Origin: DAOTWP01 sp034435675
GTDB taxonomy: Bacteria; Chloroflexota; Anaerolineae; Aggregatilineales; Phototrophicaceae
Direction: 5' to 3'
NCBI GenBank assembly: GCA_034435675.1
Contig: DAOTWP010000252.1
Location: 1 to 23,827, forward strand
Length of the DNA: 23,827 nt
The translations under genes were made by a program, and so were the position numbers. The notes under the pieces were generated by a model. It ran no database searches. It worked only from the letters and a program-made list of their open reading frames with translations, and was not told the origin of the DNA. Shown piece after piece: positions 14,069 through 21,756 of this stretch (the stretch's first letter is position 1; each line of letters begins with the position of its first letter).

Positions 14069-15203
14069 CGTTGCCGATCAGCGGGGTGCTGGGCACTTCA
14101 AACGAAGCGCCAGAACCGCGTCCGCCGCGACGATCATCGTCATCACTATTCCCGCCGCGCCCATCGCGGAAACCCTGATCCATGCCGTGCGGACCGAAGA
14201 AGCCCTCGCCCCACATACCATGTACAGCCACCAGCGCGTCATGCAGCGCTGCCGCTGGCACATCCAGCGTTACCAGCGCGCCAGCGCGCAGCACCTGCAC
14301 ACTGACGGTCGCTCCGTCATCCAGCCCCGCCAGATAATCCGCCAGCGCCGTGCCTGCATAGGCGCTGCCGTCCACCGTCACGATGCGATCCCCGGCAAGC
14401 AGCCCGGCAGAGGTGAGCGCCGAATCTTCTGCCAGCGCCCAGACTGCCCACGTCTGGTCGAAGCTGTCATAAACGACCACGTTATCCGGCAGCACGCCAG
14501 CGCCGAACATGCCCCCACCCGGCACACCTTCGAACATGCCCATTTCCAGCGCGATTGTCAGGGTTTCGCCACCACGTTCAATTTCCAGCGTAATGCCTTC
14601 AAGCAGCATGCCGCCGCGCGCGCCTCTGCCCATGCCCAGCGCCGCCTCAACTTCTGCCAGCGTACTGACCGCCTGCCCGTTGATCGAACGCACCACATCG
14701 CCTGCCTGCAAGCCTGCTGCTTCTGCCGGTGAGCCTGCGACCACTTCAGCGATCACCACGCTGCCGTCGGATTCTTCCAGCACAACACCGAAGTGCATCT
14801 GCCCCATGCCAAAGCCGCGTCCAGCGCCGCGCCCGGCAGGAACGGACGCTGCCGCCAGCACTGCCTCGACCTGCACCGTTTCACCGTCGCGCAGCAGGTC
14901 GAGCGTGACCGTGTCGCCTGCCGCATAGCCCGCAATCACATCCGGGAGCGTGGCGAACGTGACCGCCGCACCATTCACGGCGGTGATGATGTCACCCTCC
15001 TGCACGCCTGCCGCCGCCGCCGGTGTGCCCGGCTGCACGCGCACCACGCGCGCCCCGGCGCTGTCTTCCGCAATCCGCACCCCCAGATAACCCGGTTCTG
15101 CTGCCGGGGTTTCTGTCGCTTCCTGTGCGAAAACCAGCGCGCTGCCAAAGACCAGCGCGGCGAGCGCCGCCACCAGCACGATCCATCCATAGCGTTTGTT
15201 CAT
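14061..15203 (-). CDS. Exported protein with three PDZ domains
   Basis: A 380-residue protein with an N-terminal signal peptide or anchor (1-26, WIVLVAALAALVFGSALVFAQ). PDZ1 is about 38-118 (YLGVRIAEDSAG, then PGTPAAAAGVQEGDIITAVNG), PDZ2 about 135-222 (GSPAEAAGLQAGDVVRSINGQAV), and a degenerate PDZ3 about 248-318 (SAGLLAGDRIVTVDGS). The PDZ modules are of the HtrA/DegP kind, but there is no protease domain, so it is likely a periplasmic or surface scaffold, chaperone or protease adaptor. The C-terminus is Gly/Asp/Arg-rich. AAGGAG seven bases before the ATG at 15203 fixes the start; an upstream in-frame start would put charged residues ahead of the signal. Its leader holds a hairpin, and the upstream DNA a phased TTNACA array. 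Confidence 0.88.
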   Translation of the reverse strand: MNKRYGWIVLVAALAALVFGSALVFAQEATETPAAEPGYLGVRIAEDSAGARVVRVQPGTPAAAAGVQEGDIITAVNGAAVTFATLPDVIAGYAAGDTVTLDLLRDGETVQVEAVLAAASVPAGRGAGRGFGMGQMHFGVVLEESDGSVVIAEVVAGSPAEAAGLQAGDVVRSINGQAVSTLAEVEAALGMGRGARGGMLLEGITLEIERGGETLTIALEMGMFEGVPGGGMFGAGVLPDNVVVYDSFDQTWAVWALAEDSALTSAGLLAGDRIVTVDGSAYAGTALADYLAGLDDGATVSVQVLRAGALVTLDVPAAALHDALVAVHGMWGEGFFGPHGMDQGFRDGRGGNSDDDDRRGGRGSGASFEVPSTPLIGNAA

Positions 15204-15223
15204 TGCGATTCTCCTTATCCTCT

Positions 15224-15240
15224 CTGACATTGAGTGTCAG
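15224..15240 (-). promoter_or_regulatory. Hairpin in the leader of the PDZ gene
   Basis: CTGACA and TGTCAG form a perfect 6-bp stem with a 5-base loop, about 20-37 bases upstream of the ATG and just before the ribosome site. It may be an operator half-site pair or a leader stem that affects translation. Confidence 0.35.
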
Positions 15241-15299
15241 ATGTAAACATTCGCGCAGAGGTGTGAAGTTGGCGTCAAGCAAATGTAAATTATGTGTAA
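15241..15299 (-). promoter_or_regulatory. Helically phased TTNACA boxes, candidate response-regulator sites
   Basis: Reading the minus strand, TTACAC begins at 15299, TTACAT at 15288, TTGACG at 15278, TTCACA at 15267 and TTACAT at 15246. The steps of 11, 10, 11 and 21 bp are one or two turns of DNA. Direct repeats of this kind bind OmpR/PhoB-family response regulators (for example Bacillus PhoP, TTNACA-N4-6-TTNACA). They lie 43-96 bp before the PDZ gene ATG. One box (TTGACG) could also serve as a -35 element. Confidence 0.45.
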
Positions 15300-15427
15300 C
15301 GTCAGGTTACGATCCCTTTGCAGACAGCAGCAGGTCGCCCGGCAAAGCAGCAGATGACCACCTGTATGTGGCAGGCGGTGAACATTAAAGCCAGTTGCCC
15401 AATGAGGATGTTGCGTCTGTATGGGCG

Positions 15428-16597
15428 CTAACTGTCTTGGCTGCTGCTGAGGATGTCGAGGATTTCCGAGCCATAGGCTTCCAGCCGCCATGGTCCCAGC
15501 CCGTCGACTTCGCGCAAATCATCCAGCGTGCCTGGCGGCTGCTTTGCCAGTGCCCATAATGTTGCTCTGGGGACAATCACATCGGACTCCACGCCGCGTT
15601 CTTCGGCACGGGTCTTGCGCCAGTGACTCAACGCTTCGTAGCGCCCCATGACTGCCGCATCAGGGCGCTGCTGGCGTGGGCGCTTCGGTGGGGTGGCGTT
15701 CAAGCCGCGCTCAATCGCCTGCATGATGCGCTCCCCATAGCGGCGTACATCGTTCGGAGAAATGCCGCTGAGCCTGTTCAGGGCGCGTTTGCTGCGCGGC
15801 AGTTCCTGTGCCAGCGTAACCAGCACAGGGTTGTTCAGCACTTTGAAGGGCGGGACATCGCGCTGCGCGGCAATTTCCTCGCGCAGCAGGAACATTTCGC
15901 GCAGCACTGCCATCTGGCGGCGGTTTAACTGGTAGGGCGCCCCCAACCGCCAGTAGCCTTCCGGGTCAAATTCGCGGCGTTCGCCGGGCGGCAGCCGTTC
16001 CAGATCGCTGAACGCTTCGCGCGCTTCCGCCAGCCGCCCCGTCTGCTCCAGATCAGCAAAGAGCAGGTCGCGCAGCAGCGGCAGGTAATGCGTGTCCATC
16101 TGGGCATAGCGCAGGCTTTGCGGCGGCAGCGGGCGTTTGCCCCAATTGTCGCGCTGGTGGCGCTTGTCAAGCTGCACTTCAAAATGCTCGTTGAGCAGGC
16201 TGTTCAGCCCAAACGATTTGCGCCCGCAAATGCGTGCTGCAATCAGCGTGTCAAAGATGTTGTAGAACTCAAAGCCGTAATCGCGTTTCAGCCCCAGAAT
16301 ATCATTCTCCGCTGCATGAAAGACCTTCTCAATGCGTGTGTCCTCAAACAGCGCCGCCAGCGGATAAATGTCAATGACCGTCAGCGGATCCACAATATAA
16401 TCGGTCTGGCGCGTGGAAAGCTGGATCAGACAGATATGCTCACGGTAGGCGTACATGCTGTTAGACTCGGTATCCACCGCCAGCAGCGGCGCGGCATCCA
16501 GTTCTGCCGCCAGCCGCACAATGGCTTTTTGCAGCGCAAGATCAGTATCAACGACCACTGCCGGGTCTGGGGCGGGAAGCGAAGGGGATTTTCTCAT
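15428..16597 (-). CDS. rnd: Ribonuclease D
   Basis: A 389-residue DEDDy 3'-5' exoribonuclease that trims tRNA and other stable RNA 3' ends. All acidic residues are visible: Asp42 and Glu44 in VDTES, Asp99 in HAAENDI, Asp116 in FDTLIAARI, and Tyr164/Asp168 in RYAQMDTHYL. The exonuclease domain (about 15-205) is followed by two HRDC domains (about 215-295 and 305-385), the standard RNase D architecture and length. A GGGA eight bases before the ATG is a modest ribosome site. It is divergent from the respiratory cluster and shares a 435-bp intergenic region with it. Confidence 0.93.
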   Translation of the reverse strand: MRKSPSLPAPDPAVVVDTDLALQKAIVRLAAELDAAPLLAVDTESNSMYAYREHICLIQLSTRQTDYIVDPLTVIDIYPLAALFEDTRIEKVFHAAENDILGLKRDYGFEFYNIFDTLIAARICGRKSFGLNSLLNEHFEVQLDKRHQRDNWGKRPLPPQSLRYAQMDTHYLPLLRDLLFADLEQTGRLAEAREAFSDLERLPPGERREFDPEGYWRLGAPYQLNRRQMAVLREMFLLREEIAAQRDVPPFKVLNNPVLVTLAQELPRSKRALNRLSGISPNDVRRYGERIMQAIERGLNATPPKRPRQQRPDAAVMGRYEALSHWRKTRAEERGVESDVIVPRATLWALAKQPPGTLDDLREVDGLGPWRLEAYGSEILDILSSSQDS

Positions 16598-17032
16598 CTG
16601 GAAGTCCCGGTTGACGGTTACAAGACTCTCGTCGGTTGATTAGAATGCAGGTATAATCAGATTATCCTTCAGGATAGCCAATCGTAAAAGTCTGAATCTG
16701 AATCGGGGGCTTTCAGATCGCGCCTGATACTGCCATAAAGCAAATGATAACGAAACACCTAAACAGCAGCATATAAAACTTAAACAAAAGTCTAAGTCAA
16801 GTGCCCCGGCAAACTTTGACACACCCCTGCGTTTGTGATATATTGTACGATATGTCGCAGGCACTTAGGAGATTGTGTGTAAGAATCATTTTCTAACCAT
16901 ACCTGAAGGCATTACCGGCGCAATAATGACCGAGATTTTCCGAACCAGCGATTGTTTAACCCGGTCAAGTGCTGGACCAGCTGCTTGCTGAACCAGCGTG
17001 TTTTATTGAAGGTTTCGGGAGGGTACACAGGG
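16598..17032. other. 435-bp divergent intergenic region (RNase D / respiratory cluster)
   Basis: No protein gene is supported. It holds the strong plus-strand promoter at 16816-16844 and an untranslated leader of about 180 nt before the Rieske ATG. Near the RNase D side is a short palindrome TATCCT-TC-AGGATA (16663-16676). In the leader a 9-bp direct repeat GAACCAGCG occurs at 16942-16950 and 16990-16998, and a 21-codon reading frame (16926-16991) lacks a convincing ribosome site. Confidence 0.55.
16816..16844 (+). promoter_or_regulatory. Near-consensus housekeeping promoter of the respiratory cluster
   Basis: Perfect -35 TTGACA (16816-16821), 17-bp spacer, -10 TATATT (16839-16844), with an extended -10 TG at 16836-16837. 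The transcript start is expected near 16851, giving a leader of about 180 nt to the Rieske ATG. It is the best promoter in the window by match, consistent with high basal expression of the electron-transfer genes. Confidence 0.8.
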
Positions 17033-17644
17033 ATGACGACAACAGGTGCGCAGCTAAGCACAACCACCGCAAAAGACCTGAAAGACAGAGCCAGCGAAGT
17101 CCAGGTAGAGGTGGCTGCCCCCAGCCGCCGCGAATTCTTATATTACATCTGGGGTGCTTCAATGGTGCTGCTGCTGGGACAGGCAACCGCCGGGCTGATC
17201 TGGTTCGCACTGCCGCGCTTCAAAGAAGGTGAATTTGGCGGTGTCTTTAAATTTACACCCACCGACCTGCCGCCCAACGCGGGCGATGCGCCGCTGTCGG
17301 TCCCGTCGGGGCGCTTCCATGTTTCGCACACCACCGACAACGGACTGGTGGCGCTGTATGGTGTCTGCACGCATTTGGGCTGCCTGCCGAAGTGGAATGC
17401 CGTAAACACGCGGTTTGAGTGTCCCTGCCACGGCTCCAAGTTCACGCTTAACGGCGGCTATATTGAAGGACCGGCGCCGCGTGGGCTGGATCGCTTCCGC
17501 ATGACGCTTACCTTTAGTGACGGCACCATTCTGTCAACCGATGACCGGGGCGATCCCATTCCACTGGGTAACCGCCGACTGGATGACATTGTGGATGTCG
17601 CGATTGACACCGGTGATAAACTGACCGGACCCGCACCAGCGTAG
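17033..17644 (+). CDS. Rieske iron-sulfur protein of a quinol:cytochrome c reductase
   Basis: A 203-residue protein that carries electrons from quinol to c-type heme in a cytochrome bc-type complex. A cytoplasmic N-terminus (1-35) leads to one membrane helix (about 36-60, YYIWGASMVLLLGQATAGLI), then an outer Rieske domain. Cluster ligands are Cys112, His114 (CTHLGC) and Cys130, His133 (CPCHGSKF), with Cys117 and Cys132 as the disulfide pair. The GPAPRGLDRF segment (146-155) is the Pro loop region. SRRE ahead of the helix suggests Tat export, as for other Rieske proteins. I chose the ATG at 17033, with GGGAGG about ten bases upstream, over an upstream TTG frame that lacks a ribosome site. It is the first gene of the cluster, 65 bp before cytochrome b. 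Confidence 0.95.
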   Translation: MTTTGAQLSTTTAKDLKDRASEVQVEVAAPSRREFLYYIWGASMVLLLGQATAGLIWFALPRFKEGEFGGVFKFTPTDLPPNAGDAPLSVPSGRFHVSHTTDNGLVALYGVCTHLGCLPKWNAVNTRFECPCHGSKFTLNGGYIEGPAPRGLDRFRMTLTFSDGTILSTDDRGDPIPLGNRRLDDIVDVAIDTGDKLTGPAPA

Positions 17645-17709
17645 TCTTTCGTGAGGGTGCGCAGATGATTTTGACATTTGAGGGGCTGAGTATTTAGGAG
17701 CAACGCCGA

Positions 17710-19689
17710 ATGTCTATTCTCCCATTCCCATCATTTTTGGATGACATCAAGGAGAAGGGCTTCAAACGTGCCGTGTTCGAAGGCGTTGACAACGTCGTTG
17801 AGCGCGTCACGGCGGGCATGAATATCCGGGACATTCGTGAGGCGCTGCGGGGTGAAGAACCCAGCCGCCGCCCTAACCCCCGGTTGCAGCCGCACGCCGA
17901 CGGTTTCTGGCTGCACATGCGTCCCAGCTACTTTCACAAAGACATGACCGGCATCTACCCGACCTTCCGGTTAGGCTGGCTGTCCACCTATTTTGTCTTT
18001 TTCGAGACGATTACCGGCATCTTCCTGATGATCTGGTACACCCCCGCGCCGGAAATCGCCTACGGCAATATGATTGACATCATGCAGAATGTGCCGCTGG
18101 GACAGTTCGTGCGTGACCTGCACCGCCTGGGCGCTGAGGCAATGGTGCTGGTTGTTTCGCTGCACATGCTGCGCACGTTCGTCACCGGCAGTTACAAAAA
18201 GCCGCGCCAGTTCACGTGGTTTACGGGCGTGGTGCTGCTCTTTGCGACATTGTTCCTCAGCTTCAGCGGCTACCTGCTGCCCTGGGACCAGTTGGCGCTG
18301 TGGGCAGTGACGATTGGCGCGTCAATGGTTGAAGCCGCTCCACCGGAGATTGTTGGCGAAAACCTGAACCTGCTGTTACGCGGCGGTCCAGATATTGGCG
18401 CCAACGGGCTGCTGCGCTTCTATCTGCTGCACGTCCTCGCCGTGCCGGCAATTCTGTTTATCTTCACCGGCGTCCACTACTATAAAGTCATCATTCACGG
18501 GCACAGCCTGCCCGCCCGCAAAGAGAATATCGGCGAAGACACCGCCAAGCGTGTGCCGCTGGACAAGCGTGTGTACTTCATCCCTGATGTCCTCACCAGT
18601 GAACTGATGTGGATTGCGACCACTTCGTTTGTGCTGGTGGTCATGGTCATCTGGTTCTTCCATGCGCCGCTGGAAAGCCATGCCAACCCGCAGGTCACGC
18701 CGCTGGGTACAACCGCCCCGTGGTACTTCCTATGGGTGCAGGGCGCGCTGAAGCTGGGCGATAAGGTCTTCTGGGGCATCGTTTTCCCCACGCTGATCCT
18801 CGTCTTCCTGATGATTTACCCCTACCTCGACCTCAACCCCAGCCGCCGTTATGCGGATCGCCGGGTGGCGCTCTCGCTTGGCATGGGCTTCATTGCGATG
18901 ATTACCGTGATGAGTTACATGGGGCTGCCAGAATTTGGCGTGGCGACCTCGGCAGATGTGGAAATCCTTAGCGAACGGATGATGCCCTCGGAATTCGCCG
19001 GGGTGATCCGCCCAATTCCATATGACCAACTGCCAGTAGGCATGTATACCACGCGGCAGGTTGAGGCAGAACCCGAAAATCAGGCGGCGGCAGTCGCGGC
19101 ATTCAATGAGGAACTGTCGGTAGACCGATTAGTCAACCTCGACCCGACTGTAGCGATCCCTGCAGGGATGGCAAACACGGATCGCCAGATGCTGCGCAAC
19201 CGCCTGTTCGCCGACAATATCGGGATTGATCTGGGCGCAAGCGGCGAGGTTATCGCGTTCCGCACCGTCCCGCAGGATGCCCCGCGCCTGTACGAAGCGC
19301 TGGAAACCTTCTACCACTACATTCATGAGGACGAACTCGAACTCTACGCTGGTTGGGGTGCCATCATTATCACGCAGGCACAGGGACAGCCAGGCGTCAA
19401 GCGGGTTGATCTGGTGATTGTCTGGAACAACGTGCGCACGGAATACGGGCACCCGGTGCTGGAAGACGGCGAACCGATTATCATTGCCCAGTTGTTCACC
19501 CCACTGGACGCCGAAGGCAATGAGATTACCGAAATCGTCATTGACTCGCAGGGTAACGAAACTGAACAGCTTGTTCGCCAGCCAATGATCTATGCCGATG
19601 GCAGCATCGTGCCAGAGCGCCGCATCAACGCCGTGCATCTGTATATTCATCAGGATGGGCAGTGGTTCGCGCGTCCGGGTGGGCACTGA
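17710..19689 (+). CDS. Cytochrome b (fused b6/subunit IV type) with ~250-residue C-terminal extension
   Basis: A 659-residue membrane core subunit that oxidises quinol and binds two b hemes. Heme ligands are His138/His152 (13 residues between) and His241/His256 (14 between, the b6-type spacing). Four helices (about 88-110, 140-160, 170-192, 235-262) form the b6-like part; three more (about 300-318, 353-373, 386-405) the subunit IV-like part. The PEWY-type quinol site motif reads TAPWYFLW (335-342), lacking the Glu, as in some menaquinol-type relatives. Seven helices with basic loops on the inner side place residues 410-659 outside the membrane. That extension is mostly soluble, acidic, contains no heme motif, and is not recognised. 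AGGAG lies nine bases before the ATG. It follows the Rieske gene and precedes a cytochrome c gene. Confidence 0.93.
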   Translation: MSILPFPSFLDDIKEKGFKRAVFEGVDNVVERVTAGMNIRDIREALRGEEPSRRPNPRLQPHADGFWLHMRPSYFHKDMTGIYPTFRLGWLSTYFVFFETITGIFLMIWYTPAPEIAYGNMIDIMQNVPLGQFVRDLHRLGAEAMVLVVSLHMLRTFVTGSYKKPRQFTWFTGVVLLFATLFLSFSGYLLPWDQLALWAVTIGASMVEAAPPEIVGENLNLLLRGGPDIGANGLLRFYLLHVLAVPAILFIFTGVHYYKVIIHGHSLPARKENIGEDTAKRVPLDKRVYFIPDVLTSELMWIATTSFVLVVMVIWFFHAPLESHANPQVTPLGTTAPWYFLWVQGALKLGDKVFWGIVFPTLILVFLMIYPYLDLNPSRRYADRRVALSLGMGFIAMITVMSYMGLPEFGVATSADVEILSERMMPSEFAGVIRPIPYDQLPVGMYTTRQVEAEPENQAAAVAAFNEELSVDRLVNLDPTVAIPAGMANTDRQMLRNRLFADNIGIDLGASGEVIAFRTVPQDAPRLYEALETFYHYIHEDELELYAGWGAIIITQAQGQPGVKRVDLVIVWNNVRTEYGHPVLEDGEPIIIAQLFTPLDAEGNEITEIVIDSQGNETEQLVRQPMIYADGSIVPERRINAVHLYIHQDGQWFARPGGH

Positions 19690-19694
19690 TTGCT

Positions 19695-19755
19695 AGTCAC
19701 CCCGTTGGGGGTTGACCTGCAAGGCTTGAGCAGAGGCGCGGGGTATCCGCGCCTC
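19695..19755 (+). repeat. Two consecutive hairpins between cytochrome b and cytochrome c genes
   Basis: The first (19695-19715) pairs GTCAcCCC with GGGtTGAC. The second (19733-19755) is a perfect 9-bp stem GAGGCGCGG/CCGCGCCTC with a 5-base loop. No T-tract follows either. Such stems inside an operon usually mark RNA processing, stabilisation of the upstream message, or partial attenuation. Confidence 0.5.
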
Positions 19756-19843
19756 GCCCCATGCCCTGCCGCGCTTTCTGTGCATCCTGGTATCATCCAT
19801 AGACGCAGCGCTGGAAAACCTGTAAGAGAGTGAGCAAACACGG

Positions 19844-21436
19844 ATGAACTTAGAACGTCTTATTTTCGAGCGTATTGAAACCCGCATTCTCGTCGGCATC
19901 ACCATGTTCGTGGGCATTCTGGTGCTGGTCGGTTGGGTGGCAATTAACGAAAATGCGCGGATGGCATCATTCGAGCGCCAGTTTTTGGCACGTTCGATTG
20001 AACGCGGCGCTTACCTGTTTGCCGCCAACTGCTCCACCTGTCATGGACATGACGGGCGCGGGCTTGCCGGGCGCGCACCGGGGTTGAATAACCCGCACTT
20101 CTTCGGCTACAACTTCCTGGCGACGACAGATCGCCAGATCACCAACCTGACCCGCGAAGAAGCCGCACTGTACGCCGCCTATACCAGCGGGGACTACAGC
20201 GCCACCGGGCTGTCGCCGGAAGCGGCTGACGCACGGCTGGGTGTGGGCAGCATCCCCTTCCGCCTGGCGGAGATTGACCGCGAACTCGAAACAATTGATG
20301 CGCGTCTCGCGGAAATTGACGGGTTGATTGGTCCGCTGCCGGAACCTGAAGCCGACGCAGCGCCCGACGCAGCGCCCGACGCAGAAGCAACACCGGAAAG
20401 CAGCGCTGAACTCAGTGAAGTCGCCGCGCAGGTCGAGGCGACCCCGGAAGCTACCGCAGCGCCCGAAGCTGCCGCCGAGGCGACCGCAGAAGCGCCGGCA
20501 ATGACAGAAGCAGAAATCGCGGCGCTGGAAGCCGAACGGCAGGAACTGCTGGCAGTCAAGGCAACACTTGAGGCAGAACGCGACTCGCTCAATGAAGAAC
20601 AGAACGCGCTGGAAGCCGAACTTGCCGGCGGCGGACTGACACCGGAACGCGAAGCAGAAATCAATGCGCGGTTGGGCACTGGCACCGTCTATGCTGATCT
20701 GGACGCGGCGCAGGCAGAACGCGAGAGCCTGCTTGCACGGATGGATTCGGTCGTCAACCGCGAGGAAGACCCCTACAATCCCGCCCAGCCCAGCCGTCTG
20801 TCTCAGGTGAGCTGGAACGGCACGCTGGAAGATTACATCTTTACGACACTGGTTCACGGGCGTCCGGGCAGTGGGTTGTGGTGGCCCGCCAGCAATGGCG
20901 GCATGGTGGCGTGGGCACAAACTGCCGGGGGACCGCTGCGCCCGGACGAAGTGCAGGATTTGACCAACTTCATCCTCAACTGGGATCGCGGCGATCAGTG
21001 GTCCATTGAAGACGATCTGCTGGCAGTCAATCAGTTTGCGCGCATCCCCGGCGCTGCCACTGCTGCGGCGATGGGTCCAACCTTGCTGGAGGCATATGCC
21101 GCTGACCCGGCGGCGATTGTCGCCGACCTGCCCACCGTCACGGGTGATGCCGCCAACGGCGAGCGCCTCTACAACCGACTGGGCTGCGCGGGCTGCCATG
21201 AAGGTGGCGCTGTCGGACCGCTGACTGCCGGAACATGGACACGCGCACAGAGTGAACGTCTGCTGCTGCCGCAGTATGCGGGTTACACGGTTGAGCAGTA
21301 TATCGTCGAAAGCATCGTCAATCCCAGCGCCTATCTCGTGCCGCCATATACCGGCGGGATGCCCGGCAATTTCGCCGAACAGCTTGACTTGCAGGGCATG
21401 GCAGACATTCTCGCATACATTGAAGGACAGGGTTAA
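19844..21436 (+). CDS. Membrane-anchored di-heme cytochrome c with large low-complexity insertion
   Basis: A 530-residue c-type cytochrome, probably the electron acceptor subunit for the Rieske/cytochrome b complex. One N-terminal membrane helix (about 14-34) anchors it. Heme 1 is CSTCH (63-67) with a probable Met354 ligand in GGMVAWAQTAGGPL; heme 2 is CAGCH (448-452) with Met506 in GGMPGNF. Between heme motif 1 and its Met side lie about 170 extra residues (140-310): two predicted coiled coils (AEIDRELETIDARLAEIDG; about 220-262) flanking an Ala/Pro/Glu-rich stretch with PDA and ATPE repeats (165-220). The second cytochrome domain is clearly paralogous to the next gene's product. The start ATG has only a loose GAGTGAG upstream. 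A leading hairpin pair separates it from cytochrome b. Confidence 0.93.
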   Translation: MNLERLIFERIETRILVGITMFVGILVLVGWVAINENARMASFERQFLARSIERGAYLFAANCSTCHGHDGRGLAGRAPGLNNPHFFGYNFLATTDRQITNLTREEAALYAAYTSGDYSATGLSPEAADARLGVGSIPFRLAEIDRELETIDARLAEIDGLIGPLPEPEADAAPDAAPDAEATPESSAELSEVAAQVEATPEATAAPEAAAEATAEAPAMTEAEIAALEAERQELLAVKATLEAERDSLNEEQNALEAELAGGGLTPEREAEINARLGTGTVYADLDAAQAERESLLARMDSVVNREEDPYNPAQPSRLSQVSWNGTLEDYIFTTLVHGRPGSGLWWPASNGGMVAWAQTAGGPLRPDEVQDLTNFILNWDRGDQWSIEDDLLAVNQFARIPGAATAAAMGPTLLEAYAADPAAIVADLPTVTGDAANGERLYNRLGCAGCHEGGAVGPLTAGTWTRAQSERLLLPQYAGYTVEQYIVESIVNPSAYLVPPYTGGMPGNFAEQLDLQGMADILAYIEGQG

Positions 21437-21446
21437 AAACCTGTCC
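21425..21446 (+). repeat. Hairpin spanning the cytochrome c stop codon
   Basis: GGACAGG and CCTGTCC form a perfect 7-bp stem around the TAA stop. Its 3' arm overlaps GTCCCC, which could instead pair with GGGGAC further on (21466-21471), so it competes with the next hairpin. It may limit exonuclease decay or take part in a switching structure. Confidence 0.4.
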
Positions 21447-21459
21447 CCATTATCCATCT

Positions 21460-21485
21460 GAACGAGGGGACTAATCCCCTTGTTC
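21460..21485 (+). terminator. 11-bp hairpin after the di-heme cytochrome c gene
   Basis: GAACGAGGGGA and TCCCCTTGTTC form an 11-bp stem (one G-T pair) with a 4-base CTAA loop, 24 bases past the stop codon. There is no T-tract, so it is either a Rho-dependent or partial terminator or an mRNA-stabilising end. Confidence 0.45.
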
Positions 21486-21503
21486 GGATTTACAGATCGC
21501 TGA

Positions 21504-21756
21504 TAAGCCGCTGCGTGAACAGCCAGCATGTAAACTGCCGCGCAGGTTGGCGCTGATACATACCGGGCAACAGTTCAGGCAGCCGCTTAATTCTCTGGAT
21601 GGGATGCAGTTAGCCACCACCCGGATGAAATCCACCAAGCCTGTTCGCGTGGCTGCCCCAAGGTGTGCCTGTGTAGTGCTCACACTACATGGGCGAACTG
21701 CGCACTTTGGCTTAGGCTTAGACCCCGGCGTTTCAGCAGTGAGCGCTGGGGTTTTT
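21504..21756 (+). ncRNA. Candidate structured RNA (small RNA or attenuator leader) ending in an intrinsic terminator
   Basis: Helices seen by eye: TAAGCC (21504-21509) with GGCTTA (21715-21720) as a possible closing stem; GGCAGCC (21578-21584) with GGCTGCC (21651-21657); directly adjacent, CCAAGGTGTGC (21658-21668) with GCGCACTTTGG (21700-21710), 11 pairs including two G-U; inside it TGTAGTG/CACTACA (21672-21689) with a CTCA loop. A Rho-independent terminator follows. None of the signatures of tmRNA, RNase P RNA, SRP RNA, or the common TPP, FMN, SAM and cobalamin riboswitches was found. No clear promoter precedes it, so it may be a leader read from the upstream cluster. Boundaries and function are inferred. 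Confidence 0.4.
21722..21756 (+). terminator. Rho-independent terminator just ahead of the second cytochrome c gene
   Basis: ACCCCGGCG (21722-21730) and CGCTGGGGT (21744-21752) form a 9-bp GC-rich stem with one G-T pair and a 13-base loop, followed by a T5 run (21752-21756). It is the only plus-strand hairpin in the window with a proper T-tract. Lying 34 bases before an ATG, it must be conditional, leaky, or the end of a separate RNA. Confidence 0.75.

Noticed and set aside
16926..16991. 21-codon upstream reading frame in the Rieske leader
   Set aside because: The ATG lacks a ribosome site at normal distance. It is mentioned only as a possible leader peptide.
18715..18735. Loss of the PEWY glutamate in cytochrome b as a novel finding
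   Set aside because: APWYFL-type variants are, to my knowledge, already common in menaquinol-type cytochrome b proteins, so this is noted but not claimed as new.
19967..21529. 520-codon minus-strand open frame opposite the di-heme cytochrome c gene
   Set aside because: The plus strand has both heme motifs and a membrane anchor. The reverse frame is a low-complexity, Arg/Gly/Phe/Cys-rich shadow without a ribosome site.
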